Source: Alistipes sp. (GTDB lineage: Bacteria > Bacteroidota > Bacteroidia > Bacteroidales > Rikenellaceae). From it: a stretch of DNA of 64,000 bases. Of this stretch, positions 1-9,933 are shown in pieces; the stretch's first letter is position 1; each line of letters starts with the position of its first letter. The notes beneath the pieces are model-generated. The model was given only the letters and a program-made list of their open reading frames with translations, was not told the origin of the DNA and made no database searches. The DNA is taken from NCBI GenBank assembly GCA_017629985.1, contig JAGBWD010000033.1:50163-114162 (forward strand), written 5' to 3'. The position numbers and the translations under genes are program-made.

Positions 1-48
1 ATCGAGAATAGATTTTTTAACTCCTTGGCAACTTTTTTGTCGGCGTGT

Positions 49-79
49 TTTGATAATATGTATATTATTCCTATCTTTG
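49..79 (+). promoter_or_regulatory. Bacteroidota promoter for deoD
   Basis: TTTG at 49-52 and TATCTTTG at 72-79 are separated by 19 bases, an exact match to the Bacteroidota -33/-7 pattern. Transcription would begin near position 83, giving deoD a leader of about 35 bases. Confidence 0.75.
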
Positions 80-116
80 AAGGATAGAAAATAATAATTA
101 ATAAATTGATATAGTT

Positions 117-830
117 ATGGCAGGAAAAGTACCTACTCCACATATTGGAGCGCAGTATGGCGAGATCGCCGATAGGGTAATCATGGCAGGAGATCCCTTG
201 CGTGCTAAATTTATGGCAGAAAACTTCTTGGAGAATCCCGTTCAGTATAATAACGTACGTGGCATGCTCGGCTTCACCGGAACATACAAGGGTAAGCGTG
301 TGTCTGTGCAGGGACATGGCATGGGTATTCCATCTATAGGCATCTACACCTATGAGCTATTTAACTTCTATGATGTGAAGCGTATTATACGTTGTGGCTC
401 GGCGGGTGCTTACGACCCATCGTTGAAGCTTGGTGATGTGGTCTTTGGCATGGGTTCATGCACCGACTCTAACTATGGCTCACAGTTCAACCTACCTGGC
501 ACCTTTGCTCCTATCGCCGACTTTGAGCTGTTGCGTGCGGCGGCGGCAAAGGCCGAGGAGCTAGGTATAGAGTATAAGGTGGGTAATATTCTTGCTAGTG
601 ATGTCTTCTATGGCGATGATGCCGAGAGCTGGAAGCAGTGGCAGAAGATGGGTGTTTTGGCTGTTGAGATGGAGGCTACGGCGCTCTATATGAATGCTGC
701 ACGTGCGGGAAAGAGTGCGCTCTGCATCTGCACCATATCTGACTCTTTGGTTCATGGTACTGCATGCTCTGCAGAGGAGCGTCAGACATCATTTACAAAT
801 ATGATGAAGATTGCCTTTGACATCATTTAA
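117..830 (+). CDS. deoD: Purine nucleoside phosphorylase, DeoD type
   Basis: Cytosolic enzyme of purine salvage that splits purine (deoxy)ribonucleosides with phosphate into the free base and (deoxy)ribose-1-phosphate. The 237-residue length matches the hexameric, bacterial DeoD family. Visible family motifs are AGDPLRAKF near residue 24 (phosphate binding), RCGSAGAY near 92, VEMEA at 183-187 (ribose site) and ISDS around residue 209, the Asp that protonates the base. A strong promoter ends 38 bases upstream. The next gene begins 64 bases downstream with no clear terminator between, so some read-through into the hexosaminidase gene is possible. Identification is firm; substrate preference (6-oxo versus 6-amino purines) is inferred from the family. 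Confidence 0.95.
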   Translation: MAGKVPTPHIGAQYGEIADRVIMAGDPLRAKFMAENFLENPVQYNNVRGMLGFTGTYKGKRVSVQGHGMGIPSIGIYTYELFNFYDVKRIIRCGSAGAYDPSLKLGDVVFGMGSCTDSNYGSQFNLPGTFAPIADFELLRAAAAKAEELGIEYKVGNILASDVFYGDDAESWKQWQKMGVLAVEMEATALYMNAARAGKSALCICTISDSLVHGTACSAEERQTSFTNMMKIAFDII

Positions 831-894
831 TCTTTGGTGAGAAGCTTGTTTAATAGTAACGGAAATAAATTTTGTTGGGAAACAAAGACTTAAT

Positions 895-3411
895 ATGAAT
901 AAAATAGTAAGAAACCTATTTATGGTGGTAGCTGTGGTGTTAGCCGTGGCTGCTACATCATTTGCACAGGATCTATCTTCGCAGCGCGGTGAGTCCCAGG
1001 ATTTGGGCGGCCTCTTTGGCGAAAAACTCGACCATGCTGGCATTATCATAAACCCTACGCCACAGGAGTTAAGGGTGTTGCGCACTGTTCCCCTAGATAT
1101 TAGAAAGGGTGTTGTGCTGACAGATGGTGCGTTGGAGTTTGCTGCAGAGATTGACTTTCTGAAGCATAAGAAGCGTGGTGCTATGCTCTCTATTGTCTAT
1201 GGTGGTGATGCTATGGCACAGGATAACGTAACCCTCAAGAGTGGCTCTTATGCACTAAATATCGCCCCTAATGGCATTACTATCAAGGCTTTTGACCGTC
1301 TTGGAGCCTTCTATGCTATTCAGACATTGCGACAAATCGTTGAGAGTCCTGCATCGGAGGATGGCATGCTTCCTGCGCTCTCTATTGTCGATTGGCCCGA
1401 CTTGAAGTATCGTGGTGTTGTCGAGGGCTTCTATGGTACCCCATGGTCTCACGAGGTGCGATTGTCGCTTATCGACACCTATGGCCGCTATAAGATGAAT
1501 TACTACATTTATGGCCCCAAGGATGATCCTTATCATAGCTCTCCATATTGGCGTGAGCCATATCCTGCGAAGGAGGCACAGCAGATTAAGGAGCTTGTGG
1601 AGGCTTGTAATCGCAACCGTGTACACTTTGTGTGGGCGGTACACCCTGGTAAGGATATCAAGTGGGAGGAGTCTGATATTCAGAATCTTCTAAAGAAGTT
1701 TAACGCTATGTACGACCTTGGTGTTCGCGCCTTTGCTGTACACTTTGACGATATTGAGGGTAATGGTACTAATCCATACTATCAGACCGAGTTGATGAAT
1801 ATCCTTAATGATGATTTTGTGAAGGTTAAGGGCGATGTTGAGCCTCTTATTGTATGCCCTACAGAGTATACACGTCTTTGGGCAAATCCCACAGAGCGCG
1901 GAAGTTTGATGGTGTATGGTAAGGAGCTAGACCCCTCGGTAGATGTGTTCTGGACTGGTGACGCCGTATGTAGCGACATGACCCCACGCACCATGGAGTG
2001 GATATCTTCACGTATCCAGCGTCCTGCGCTCTTCTGGTGGAACTTCCCTGTTACGGACTATGCACGTCATATCATGATGCAGGGCCCTGTATATGGTCTT
2101 TCACCAACCCTCACAGAGAGGGAGACACGAGGTTTGGTAAGTAACCCTATGGAGCATGGCGAGGCATCGAAATTGGCGCTCTATAGTGTGGCTGACTATA
2201 CATGGAATACCGAGGCTTATAACCCTATTGATAGCTGGGAGAGGGCTCTTGAGGCTTTGGCACCAGAGGTTTATGAGGCGTATAGACTATTTGCTATCCA
2301 CTCATGCGATACCGAGACTGGCTATCGCCGTCATGAGTCGTGGGAGACAAAAACCTTTGGCTTTGAGGATTATACCCCAGAGCTTTCAGCAAAACTTATG
2401 GAGGAGCTGAAGCGTATTGAGGCCTTGCCTGCTGCAATGAAGCCTATGAAGAATAAGGCTCTTCTTAATGAGTTGCAGCCATGGATTGTGGAGCTTGGTA
2501 AGCTAGGTACACGCTGTCGTAAGGCGTTGGAGATGCTCGATAAGTATATGCAGAGTCCCGAGGATAAGAAGTTTGAGGGCTTCTGGGAGGCCTATGTAGA
2601 TAACCTTATGAGTCTTGAGGCTATAGAGATGTATGATGCTCATCGCGTGGGTACCATGAAGCTAAAGCCCTTCTATGAGCGTGTTATGGATGGCCTAGTA
2701 TCGCGATATTATGAGTATCTCACAGGTGAGAAGTCATCTACGCTAAAGGCTTGTGGTACATATAATTCGCTTCTTGCACCACAGAATAAGTATATGTTCG
2801 ACAACGATATTGAGACCTACTACCACTCTGGCGAGGGACAGCGTACCGACCACTTTGTGGGTGCAGATATGGGTGTTGTGCGCGAGGTGCGCGAGATTCG
2901 CATCATTCAGGGTCGTAACTCGGTGGATGATGTAGATTACTTTGACCACTGCATCTTGGAGTATTCGAAGGATGGCAAGGAGTGGATTGCACTCACCGAG
3001 CCTATGCAGGGTGTGTATGATATCGAGTGGAAGGGCGAGTCTTTTGAGGCACGTTATGTAGGTATCCGTAAGCTCGAGTCACAGAAGCGTAACTGGCTAG
3101 CTATCCGTGAGTTTGCCATTAACCCTGTCACAAAGCAGGAGTATGGCGTAGATGGTAATCCGTTTACAGCATTGGAAGTTGAGAAGGGTGGTAAGGCAGT
3201 GTTTGAGGTTAAGGAAGGTGCAACACGTGCTACGCTGCTATTAGGCTCGTTAGTTGATGCAAGTAAGATGACTTGCCGTCTGTTGGCTGACGATGGTTCT
3301 GTTGTCGGTGTTGTTAAGATTACCTCGCCAGTGCTTGAGGTAGATTGTTCTGGCGCACGAAGAGTTGAGGTTACAGGTGTTAGCAAAGTATTTGAGGCTA
3401 TATTCTATTAG
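895..3411 (+). CDS. Secreted GH84 beta-N-acetylglucosaminidase
   Basis: Glycoside hydrolase family 84 (O-GlcNAcase/hyaluronidase-like hexosaminidase), 838 residues. A signal peptide with a hydrophobic core at about residues 7-22 ends at SFAQ, so export to the periplasm or surface is expected. An N-terminal hexosaminidase alpha/beta domain (about 50-155) precedes the catalytic barrel, which opens with GVVEGFYGTPW. The neighbouring catalytic aspartates are in HFDDIEG, D285 and D286, as in the Bacteroides GH84 enzyme. A helical region follows, then a galactose-binding/F5-8-type beta domain around 620-750 and a small C-terminal beta domain. It removes terminal GlcNAc by substrate-assisted catalysis; in a gut organism host mucin or other glycoconjugates are likely substrates (inference). 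An intrinsic terminator follows the gene. Confidence 0.93.
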   Translation: MNKIVRNLFMVVAVVLAVAATSFAQDLSSQRGESQDLGGLFGEKLDHAGIIINPTPQELRVLRTVPLDIRKGVVLTDGALEFAAEIDFLKHKKRGAMLSIVYGGDAMAQDNVTLKSGSYALNIAPNGITIKAFDRLGAFYAIQTLRQIVESPASEDGMLPALSIVDWPDLKYRGVVEGFYGTPWSHEVRLSLIDTYGRYKMNYYIYGPKDDPYHSSPYWREPYPAKEAQQIKELVEACNRNRVHFVWAVHPGKDIKWEESDIQNLLKKFNAMYDLGVRAFAVHFDDIEGNGTNPYYQTELMNILNDDFVKVKGDVEPLIVCPTEYTRLWANPTERGSLMVYGKELDPSVDVFWTGDAVCSDMTPRTMEWISSRIQRPALFWWNFPVTDYARHIMMQGPVYGLSPTLTERETRGLVSNPMEHGEASKLALYSVADYTWNTEAYNPIDSWERALEALAPEVYEAYRLFAIHSCDTETGYRRHESWETKTFGFEDYTPELSAKLMEELKRIEALPAAMKPMKNKALLNELQPWIVELGKLGTRCRKALEMLDKYMQSPEDKKFEGFWEAYVDNLMSLEAIEMYDAHRVGTMKLKPFYERVMDGLVSRYYEYLTGEKSSTLKACGTYNSLLAPQNKYMFDNDIETYYHSGEGQRTDHFVGADMGVVREVREIRIIQGRNSVDDVDYFDHCILEYSKDGKEWIALTEPMQGVYDIEWKGESFEARYVGIRKLESQKRNWLAIREFAINPVTKQEYGVDGNPFTALEVEKGGKAVFEVKEGATRATLLLGSLVDASKMTCRLLADDGSVVGVVKITSPVLEVDCSGARRVEVTGVSKVFEAIFY

Positions 3412-3435
3412 AGTAGTCGATATATGTTATTGGAT

Positions 3436-3465
3436 AAGAGGACGTTATCAACGTCCTCTTTTTAT
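3436..3465 (+). terminator. Intrinsic terminator after the GH84 gene
   Basis: An 11-bp perfect stem (arms 3436-3446 and 3450-3460) with a 3-base loop, followed by T-rich sequence. It lies 25 bases after the stop codon. Confidence 0.85.
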
Positions 3466-3580
3466 TTCTAATATTGCCAATTATTGCCGTGTGCAAATGT
3501 CTATAAATAGTTGCAATGTTAATTTATTCTAAAATATTATCTTTTTGCTTTTTACATGTGTGATATTTGACTTTTTTATG

Positions 3581-3588
3581 TATATTTG
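3581..3588 (+). promoter_or_regulatory. -7 box upstream of the GLUG lipoprotein genes
   Basis: TATATTTG fits the TAnnTTTG box. The nearest TTTG (3566-3569) is only 11 bases upstream, so the -33 element is not well placed. The position, after a terminator and 51 bases before a start codon, supports a promoter. Confidence 0.5.
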
Positions 3589-3639
3589 TAACCATAAAAC
3601 ATTTATAAAAGAATAGAATATAAACTTTACTGACTGACT

Positions 3640-6582
3640 ATGAGGAGGTTAATATTATTATTACTGCTAGTACCGCTGGTATTTATTGCATGTAAAAAGG
3701 ATGATATAGATGTGTTGCCTAAAAAGCCTGTGCCGCAGGATATTTATGATGGTAACCATAAGCATATCACGTTGGCAGATGGATGTGATAGCTTGAATGT
3801 AGATAGTGGAAAGCTCATCTTTAAGGCTTCTAATGGAGATATTATCTATCGTAGGGCTAGCCATAATCGCAAGAGTAGCGAGTCGGTGTTTACTCTCGAA
3901 AATGGATTGACAGATGGCGTATATCACCTCCTTTATATGGAATATGAGGCACTGGATGAGGATGGAAGTGTTGAGAATCAGGAGTATGGCATAGGATGTA
4001 GGCTTTTGTTTAAAGGTGGCGAGGTGACCTCGTTGAGTCACTACAACGACACGTTTGAGATGTACTCATCGGGTACGGAGGTAGATACTCTCTATGTAAC
4101 CTCTGTGGATCATATTATAAACATCGTTAATATGTGTAACGATGTGCGCTATAACGATGAGTTTACAGATGATACATACTTCCTTCAGTTAAGAAATATC
4201 GATGGTGATGAGCTTGCGGAGGAGGCATCGCGCAAGTATGGTTGGTTGCCTATAGGCTGGCAGCCGAGTCTTCCATTTCGAGGTACATACGATGGTGGTG
4301 GACACACTATCGAAGGGTTGTGGATAGATAGAGAGTATATGGCCCCTGTAGGTTTTATTGGGGTGTCGGAGGGTGCGCGTGTGTGTAACCTGCATCTCAC
4401 AAATGCAGATTTGAAGGGAGATATGGCCGTTGCAGGTATTGTTGGTGTTGCGACAAGTAGCGAGGGTAAGCGTCAGCTAACGTATATTGATAACTGCTCT
4501 ATTAGTAATAGTAGCATTGCTGGTGCCAAGGATAGCTATGCTGTGGGAGGTATCTTGGGCATAGTTGATTATCAATCTCGCGCACATATTCAGCAGTGTA
4601 GGTCTATTTCAAACACCATCTCGGCGCACAGCCAGGCGGGAGGTCTTGTCGGTGCTGGCGCTCGCACCTCATCGCTTATTGCGCAGAGCTGTGAGAATAC
4701 GAGTGATGTAACTTCGGAGTATAACTCTTGTGGTGGTATAGTTGGTGCTTGCGATACGCTGTTGGCTGGTTCGTGCATCAATCGTGGTGCTGTCACAGGT
4801 GCCTATAAGTTTACATCACCAAATGCGGAGCTAGGTCTAGGTAACACAGGCTGTGGTGGTATTGCTGGTGGTACGGGAGTCTCCTACCTTGTAGGATGCT
4901 ATAACGAGGGCGTGGTCACTGGTCGCTCGGGAGTAGGAGGAGTTGTTGGTAGCGCACGATTTACGGGTGGTGACCCTAATGATGAGGGTTACTCCTATAA
5001 TAATGTTGCTATGCGCATGTGTGCCAACAAGGCTTCGGTATATGGCGATGAGTTTGTCGGTGGCCTGTGTGGTGATGCACAATTTGCTGTCTATGGAGGC
5101 TATAACGAGGGTCATGTTCGCGCCGAGGGTAACTATGCTGGTGGTATCTTTGGTGGAGGCGCTATGGCCGTAGTTCACAACGCGGTGAATAAGGGATATA
5201 TCTACGCCGATGCCTTTGCAGGAGGTATTATCGGTATGTCGGCCGTAGGCTCCATTGTAGTTAATCAAAACTATGGTGTGGTTGAGGCAAAAACCTCTCA
5301 TGGCGCAGGTATTATTGGCTATCTAGGAGGTCGTGGCACGATGACATATTGCGCTAATTATGGCGATATTGTATGTACGGGTTCCTATGCAACTACGCGA
5401 GAAGATTCCTCTGGAGAGCATTATGGGGGTGTTTCAGGCCAGGTTGGCGACCCTAATGAGTATACGCCTCTTGAGATAATGAGTATCGTATATGCTTCAG
5501 TGAGTGCGGCTGTAGGTATTGCGGGTGCGATGTTTGCCATTGTTGAATATGCAGGAATGGGAGGTAAGTTGCTCACAAAGTTATCTAATTTAGCTACATT
5601 TTATGGTGCTAATACAATCTGGATTGACACTTTGTTTTTTGCTGCTGGCATAAGCGATAAGATGGATGCCGAGGAGGCTCGCAAGATTGCGGAGGAGTCA
5701 TATAAGGAGAATGAGGAGTCGTCAAACAATGTGAACAACTTTATCACCAAGGCACGTAATGCTTATGTAGCCACTATTCCTACAAATTTCTCGGCTACGG
5801 TAGCCAATGCGGAGTATCAGCAACGTGTCGAAAATCTGATTAGCTTCCTCAATTCGGAGGAGAATATGCGAACCTATAACGATAATTTAAATGAGTCAGA
5901 GTATGATAAAATGGTGAGACAGCATGAAGAAGCTCGAGCCAAGGATATAAGACATTCAGCATTGTCGGGATTCTTTATCGTTGTGGGTGCTGTAGGTACT
6001 GCACTAACTATTGCGGCTTCTGCGGGTGCTGCAGTCCCTGTGTTGGCAGGTGCTGCGTTGGGTGCTTTTGCTGCTGTAGGTGGTAGTGCAAACTCTATCT
6101 GGGAGACATGTACTACATACGAGGATAATGTAGACGAGGTGTCACATTGTTGTAACTTTGCCCATATACACGTTCCTTCGGGAAGTACTAAAGTGGGAGG
6201 TGTAGTTGGCGTTGCCGAAGAGAATGTCGTAGTTATGGATTGCCTCAATGCTGGTGTCGGTACCGCAGGTGGACATATCGTTGGCGAGATTTACCATCAA
6301 GGTGAGCTTCGCCGTTGTATATCTATTGCAGATGGCAACGCTTGGGGTGGAGATGTGGTGAGCGATGCAGATAACAATGCCTCTATTGCTGATCTATATT
6401 ACTACTCTGCTTCGGGTGATCAAACAATGTCCGATGCCGTGGGTCTCACAAGAGAGCAGATAGGTGATAAGTCGAACTATAAGAATTGGGATATTGGTGA
6501 TGGTAATTCGTTGTGGACTATTCCTGCGGGTGAGGACTCATTCCCAATCCCTAACGTGTCGCGATTCACCTATACTAAATAG
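3640..6582 (+). CDS. Large GLUG-repeat lipoprotein with an inserted hydrophobic helical module
   Basis: The 980-residue protein has a lipoprotein signal: a run of leucines, then lipobox FIAC, Cys18. After about 190 residues of beta-rich sequence come GLUG-type repeats (G-G-[IVL]-[VIL]-G every 20-40 residues), expected to form a beta-helix; examples are GGIVGA, GGVVGS and GGIIGM. At about residues 605-830 the repeats stop. They give way to a hydrophobic stretch (614-641), a second apolar stretch (646-671), a charged helical segment (about 672-770) and a long Ala/Gly/Val-rich hydrophobic segment (771-815). GLUG repeats then resume (KVGGVVG) to the C terminus. The next gene, 26 bases downstream, encodes a paralogue without this insert, so the two are probably cotranscribed. 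Likely anchored outside or at the outer membrane; function unknown. Confidence 0.8.
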   Translation: MRRLILLLLLVPLVFIACKKDDIDVLPKKPVPQDIYDGNHKHITLADGCDSLNVDSGKLIFKASNGDIIYRRASHNRKSSESVFTLENGLTDGVYHLLYMEYEALDEDGSVENQEYGIGCRLLFKGGEVTSLSHYNDTFEMYSSGTEVDTLYVTSVDHIINIVNMCNDVRYNDEFTDDTYFLQLRNIDGDELAEEASRKYGWLPIGWQPSLPFRGTYDGGGHTIEGLWIDREYMAPVGFIGVSEGARVCNLHLTNADLKGDMAVAGIVGVATSSEGKRQLTYIDNCSISNSSIAGAKDSYAVGGILGIVDYQSRAHIQQCRSISNTISAHSQAGGLVGAGARTSSLIAQSCENTSDVTSEYNSCGGIVGACDTLLAGSCINRGAVTGAYKFTSPNAELGLGNTGCGGIAGGTGVSYLVGCYNEGVVTGRSGVGGVVGSARFTGGDPNDEGYSYNNVAMRMCANKASVYGDEFVGGLCGDAQFAVYGGYNEGHVRAEGNYAGGIFGGGAMAVVHNAVNKGYIYADAFAGGIIGMSAVGSIVVNQNYGVVEAKTSHGAGIIGYLGGRGTMTYCANYGDIVCTGSYATTREDSSGEHYGGVSGQVGDPNEYTPLEIMSIVYASVSAAVGIAGAMFAIVEYAGMGGKLLTKLSNLATFYGANTIWIDTLFFAAGISDKMDAEEARKIAEESYKENEESSNNVNNFITKARNAYVATIPTNFSATVANAEYQQRVENLISFLNSEENMRTYNDNLNESEYDKMVRQHEEARAKDIRHSALSGFFIVVGAVGTALTIAASAGAAVPVLAGAALGAFAAVGGSANSIWETCTTYEDNVDEVSHCCNFAHIHVPSGSTKVGGVVGVAEENVVVMDCLNAGVGTAGGHIVGEIYHQGELRRCISIADGNAWGGDVVSDADNNASIADLYYYSASGDQTMSDAVGLTREQIGDKSNYKNWDIGDGNSLWTIPAGEDSFPIPNVSRFTYTK

Positions 6583-6608
6583 TATAACCATAATAAATTG
6601 TTGATATC

Positions 6609-9600
6609 ATGAGAGATATATTTTGCCACTTTGCCCTTGTCGTATTGCTAATTACATCTGTTGTTGGATGTACGAAATATGAGCTGACCCCCGTGGCACC
6701 AACACCCGAGCATCCCTCTCTAGAGGATATGGGAGATGGCTCATACTATACTACCTTCTATCTTCCTGCGCTATGGTCTTTTGGCGATGCTGTGAGGGAT
6801 GGCGATGTTTTAGATGTGCATCTGGAGTTTCTTCCGCTCGCACATCGTGTGGTTGCGCATAGCTACCTCGCCTCGCTAACTATTGGAGATAGCTATCTTT
6901 TAGGATTTAATATTAATACTGAAGATAGCGAGGATCTGCCATCCATGAAGTATCTTTTGCGAGGTTATAGCAGCCTTGGTGCGCACCTCAAACACGAGTT
7001 TGTTGTTACGGTTGAGTATAGGATGATTACTGAAATCGTTGCTGTCCCCGACTACTCTTCGGGCCTTAAGAATGGCGATGGTAGCAAGGATCATCCATAT
7101 CTAATTAGCTCGGCGAATGATTTTCTGGATATGTGTGACCTTATTGCCGAAGATCCCTCTTATGGCCGTGGTAAATACTTCAAGCAAGTAGCCTCTTTTG
7201 AGTTGAGTTCTAATATGGGTAGTACGACTGTTGAGGAGGGTTGGTATTGTGTCCCCTTTGCAGGAAGTTATGACGGCATGGATTGCGAGATAGAGGGCTT
7301 TGCATTTAATGGTTTGCGCGATGCTTATGCAAAGAATATAGGTCTTTTCAGCACGTTGCAAAATGGTGCCGAGATAAAGAACTTGAGGCTCGATACTAAT
7401 GGCATGAGTGGCATTTCGGAAAATGGTGGTATCCTCGCAGGCGCTGTCGCTGATAATGCTGTGGTTGCGATTAGAGATTGTGTGGTGTTGGGTGATATCA
7501 GTAACTCGGATAAGAATATAGGCGGCCTTATTGGATATGCTGGTAATGCTACAGTAGTCATTGATGGCGTTAGAATCGGCATGCACCTCAACTCCAAAGG
7601 TACTGCCGATACAGGGTATGGTGAGAATACAGGAGGTATTATAGGATATGCCTACAGGTGCGATCTCTCCATTTCGGATGTGGAGATTGATGCCGATTAT
7701 CTGTTGGTCGAGGGCGGAGAGTGTACGGGAGGACTCTTCGGTTTAGTCAAGGATTGTGATATGAATATCAACAAGGTTGATTTGGAGCGCTCCGTGACTA
7801 AAGATATAACAGTTGTAAGTGGTAAGTCAAATGTAGGAGGTCTTATCGGAAAGCTATATCTATGTAAATCGGATAATAGTACCATGATTCGTAATACCTC
7901 GGTGGTCTTCCCAATCTCGGGTGTTGATAATGTTGGTACTATCATAGGCCACTCTTATAACTCTGGTGCTAATGGTGTTGTCGATATCGAGGATTTTTAC
8001 GGCTCAAGCAGTATCACGGGACAGAACTCCCTAGGAGGTTTCATCGGCTATGCACAGAGTAGTGGCGGATGTACCGAGTTGGTGCTAAATGGAGATTGTT
8101 ATTTCGGAAGTATAAACTCCAATAAAAATGCTATTCATGGTAGTCGATTTGTGGGTGGTTTGGTAGGTTATGTTGGCCCAAATACTTCATTCTCGTTAGC
8201 TGGTGCAGAGGTTGTTGTTGCTGCTACCATGGAGGCTGTAGAGTCGTGTGCAGGAGGCCTTATAGGTCAGGCTGATGGGTTAGCTCTTAATCTGCATAAG
8301 GGTATCACAATGACAAGTACGAGTGTTGTGAAGTCTCCAAAGTATGTGGGAGGTGTAGTAGGATATATGAATGGAGGATATCTGTCTGGTGGCGCTGCGA
8401 ACTTCGATTTTGAGGTTAGTGGATGTAGTAATATCCCTAGCTTTAGTGATGTTGCCACGGGCTTCTGCTCAACTATTAAGATTGAGAGTTCGAGTTATAA
8501 TCCTACTTATGCAGGAGGTATAGCAGGTTTTGTTGCCAGCAACTCGGAAGTTTGTGGTATAGCTAGTAGTGTGCAGATAAAGGGCAGTAGTCAAGTGGGT
8601 GGTGCCGTAGGTGCTGCTATAGGTGAAAACATTGCTCTTCGCAATATCTTTACAAGCGGAAATGTTACAGGTAGCGGTCTTGAGATTGGTGGTGTGGTAG
8701 GTAGAATAGAGAATGGTGTAACTCTATATAGCTCTATAAATTATGCTACTGTGGATTGCGGTACTACTGGTGCTGAAATCGGAGGAGTTGTGGGCTACTC
8801 AAAATATATAGATAAAATCATGCCGCATATCTACTACTGTGTAAATACAGGTTCTGTAAAGTCTTGTAACGCAGGCGGTGGTGTCGTGGGTATCGCATTC
8901 TATGATATGAAGGATTATAGTGGTACCATAATGATTGAGAAGTGTGCGAACTTCGGAGATATTGAGGGTATTAATAACGCTAGTTATAAAGGATACTCGG
9001 GCTTTGGAGGTATTCTAGGTAATAGCTATAATTCGAATGGAGCGCAAGTAGCACATTGCGCAAACTTTGGCGACCTTGACATAGATTGTAATGTGCATGG
9101 TGTAGGTGGTATTGTCGGAGCTATTGGTACCGACCCTCCTGGTATTGAATTTTTGGAGGTGAATAATTTCCATGTCTGGGAGTGCGCCAATCATGGAGAT
9201 ATAACTGGTGATGGCCAATTCCATTGTGGAGGTGTCGCTGGATATATGGAGGAGGGTTCCTCTGCTAAAGGAAATCACGCTTGCGTTGAGGGGTGCTATA
9301 ATTGGGGCGATATTGATGTGGATGTCGATGATACTCATGGTTTGGGAGGTATTGCCGGCTATCTAGACTCCTATGCCGAGGTGTGGCGAAATATCAATTT
9401 CGTGGTTCTTACGGGTTATAGTAGCAGCAAGGGTAATACGGGACGAGTCTTTGGAGAGAAAAAGGGAGTATATACAAACGAATATAACTATTATGCGACA
9501 AACGGCTCAACTAGCGGATATGCATTTAATCACAATGATATGTATAAGTCTGAAATATTTAGTGAGTTGGATATCAATGAAAATGAAACATTCTGGGTTA

Positions 9601-9674
9601 TGAAATCTGGCGACCCTCACCCACAAATTAAAAACTGTCCATTCCAGAATGCTACGTATACTCCCAAGGAGTAG
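6609..9674 (+). CDS. Large GLUG-repeat lipoprotein
   Basis: The 1021-residue protein has a lipoprotein signal with lipobox SVVGC (Cys21). A beta-rich N-terminal part of about 160 residues leads to a segment also seen in the upstream paralogue: 'pyrLsSandFldmcd'-like text and a SYDGMDCEIEGF block, which is equivalent to TYDGGGHTIEGL there. From about residue 225 onward it is built almost wholly of GLUG-type repeats (GGLIGYAG, GGIIGYAY, GGLVGYVG, GGVVGR and others), predicting a long right-handed beta-helix. Such proteins are usually surface exposed, with roles in adhesion or ligand binding; no catalytic motif was seen. Unlike the upstream paralogue it has no hydrophobic insert. A terminator follows 19 bases after the stop. 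Confidence 0.82.
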   Translation: MRDIFCHFALVVLLITSVVGCTKYELTPVAPTPEHPSLEDMGDGSYYTTFYLPALWSFGDAVRDGDVLDVHLEFLPLAHRVVAHSYLASLTIGDSYLLGFNINTEDSEDLPSMKYLLRGYSSLGAHLKHEFVVTVEYRMITEIVAVPDYSSGLKNGDGSKDHPYLISSANDFLDMCDLIAEDPSYGRGKYFKQVASFELSSNMGSTTVEEGWYCVPFAGSYDGMDCEIEGFAFNGLRDAYAKNIGLFSTLQNGAEIKNLRLDTNGMSGISENGGILAGAVADNAVVAIRDCVVLGDISNSDKNIGGLIGYAGNATVVIDGVRIGMHLNSKGTADTGYGENTGGIIGYAYRCDLSISDVEIDADYLLVEGGECTGGLFGLVKDCDMNINKVDLERSVTKDITVVSGKSNVGGLIGKLYLCKSDNSTMIRNTSVVFPISGVDNVGTIIGHSYNSGANGVVDIEDFYGSSSITGQNSLGGFIGYAQSSGGCTELVLNGDCYFGSINSNKNAIHGSRFVGGLVGYVGPNTSFSLAGAEVVVAATMEAVESCAGGLIGQADGLALNLHKGITMTSTSVVKSPKYVGGVVGYMNGGYLSGGAANFDFEVSGCSNIPSFSDVATGFCSTIKIESSSYNPTYAGGIAGFVASNSEVCGIASSVQIKGSSQVGGAVGAAIGENIALRNIFTSGNVTGSGLEIGGVVGRIENGVTLYSSINYATVDCGTTGAEIGGVVGYSKYIDKIMPHIYYCVNTGSVKSCNAGGGVVGIAFYDMKDYSGTIMIEKCANFGDIEGINNASYKGYSGFGGILGNSYNSNGAQVAHCANFGDLDIDCNVHGVGGIVGAIGTDPPGIEFLEVNNFHVWECANHGDITGDGQFHCGGVAGYMEEGSSAKGNHACVEGCYNWGDIDVDVDDTHGLGGIAGYLDSYAEVWRNINFVVLTGYSSSKGNTGRVFGEKKGVYTNEYNYYATNGSTSGYAFNHNDMYKSEIFSELDINENETFWVMKSGDPHPQIKNCPFQNATYTPKE

Positions 9675-9692
9675 GCGAATATATCTCTGATA

Positions 9693-9722
9693 AAGGGTGT
9701 CCGATGAGGATGCCCTTTTTTG
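9693..9722 (+). terminator. Intrinsic terminator after the GLUG lipoprotein pair
   Basis: The arms AAGGGTGTCC and GGATGCCCTT pair over 10 positions (two G-T pairs) around a 5-base loop and are followed by six T. Confidence 0.85.
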
Positions 9723-9836
9723 TGCGCCCCTCCCACGTATGAGTGAGTAAAGCTCTTTAAATCGGCTAAAAACAGCTAATACGGCGATATTTTTAAAATA
9801 TAATCCTCTTTATCGGATACTTTTTGGACATAAATC

Positions 9837-9867
9837 TTGGCAAAACCGAAATTTATGAGTAAATTTG
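9837..9867 (+). promoter_or_regulatory. Promoter for gyrA
   Basis: TTG (9837-9839) and TAAATTTG (9860-9867) are 20 bases apart. The predicted start near 9871 leaves a 60-base leader before the gyrA ATG. Confidence 0.7.
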
Positions 9868-9933
9868 CACGTCTATACGTATATAGTATAGGTGTCGAAA
9901 ATAGGATTTAGAGAGTAGAAAATATATACTAAT

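Noticed and set aside
7101-7586. A 161-residue minus-strand frame inside the second GLUG lipoprotein gene
   Set aside because: Shadow of a repeat-rich gene; no promoter or family features.
3640-9674. Whether the two GLUG lipoprotein genes could be one gene split by a frameshift
   Set aside because: Each has its own lipoprotein signal, start and complete C terminus, and 26 bases separate them.
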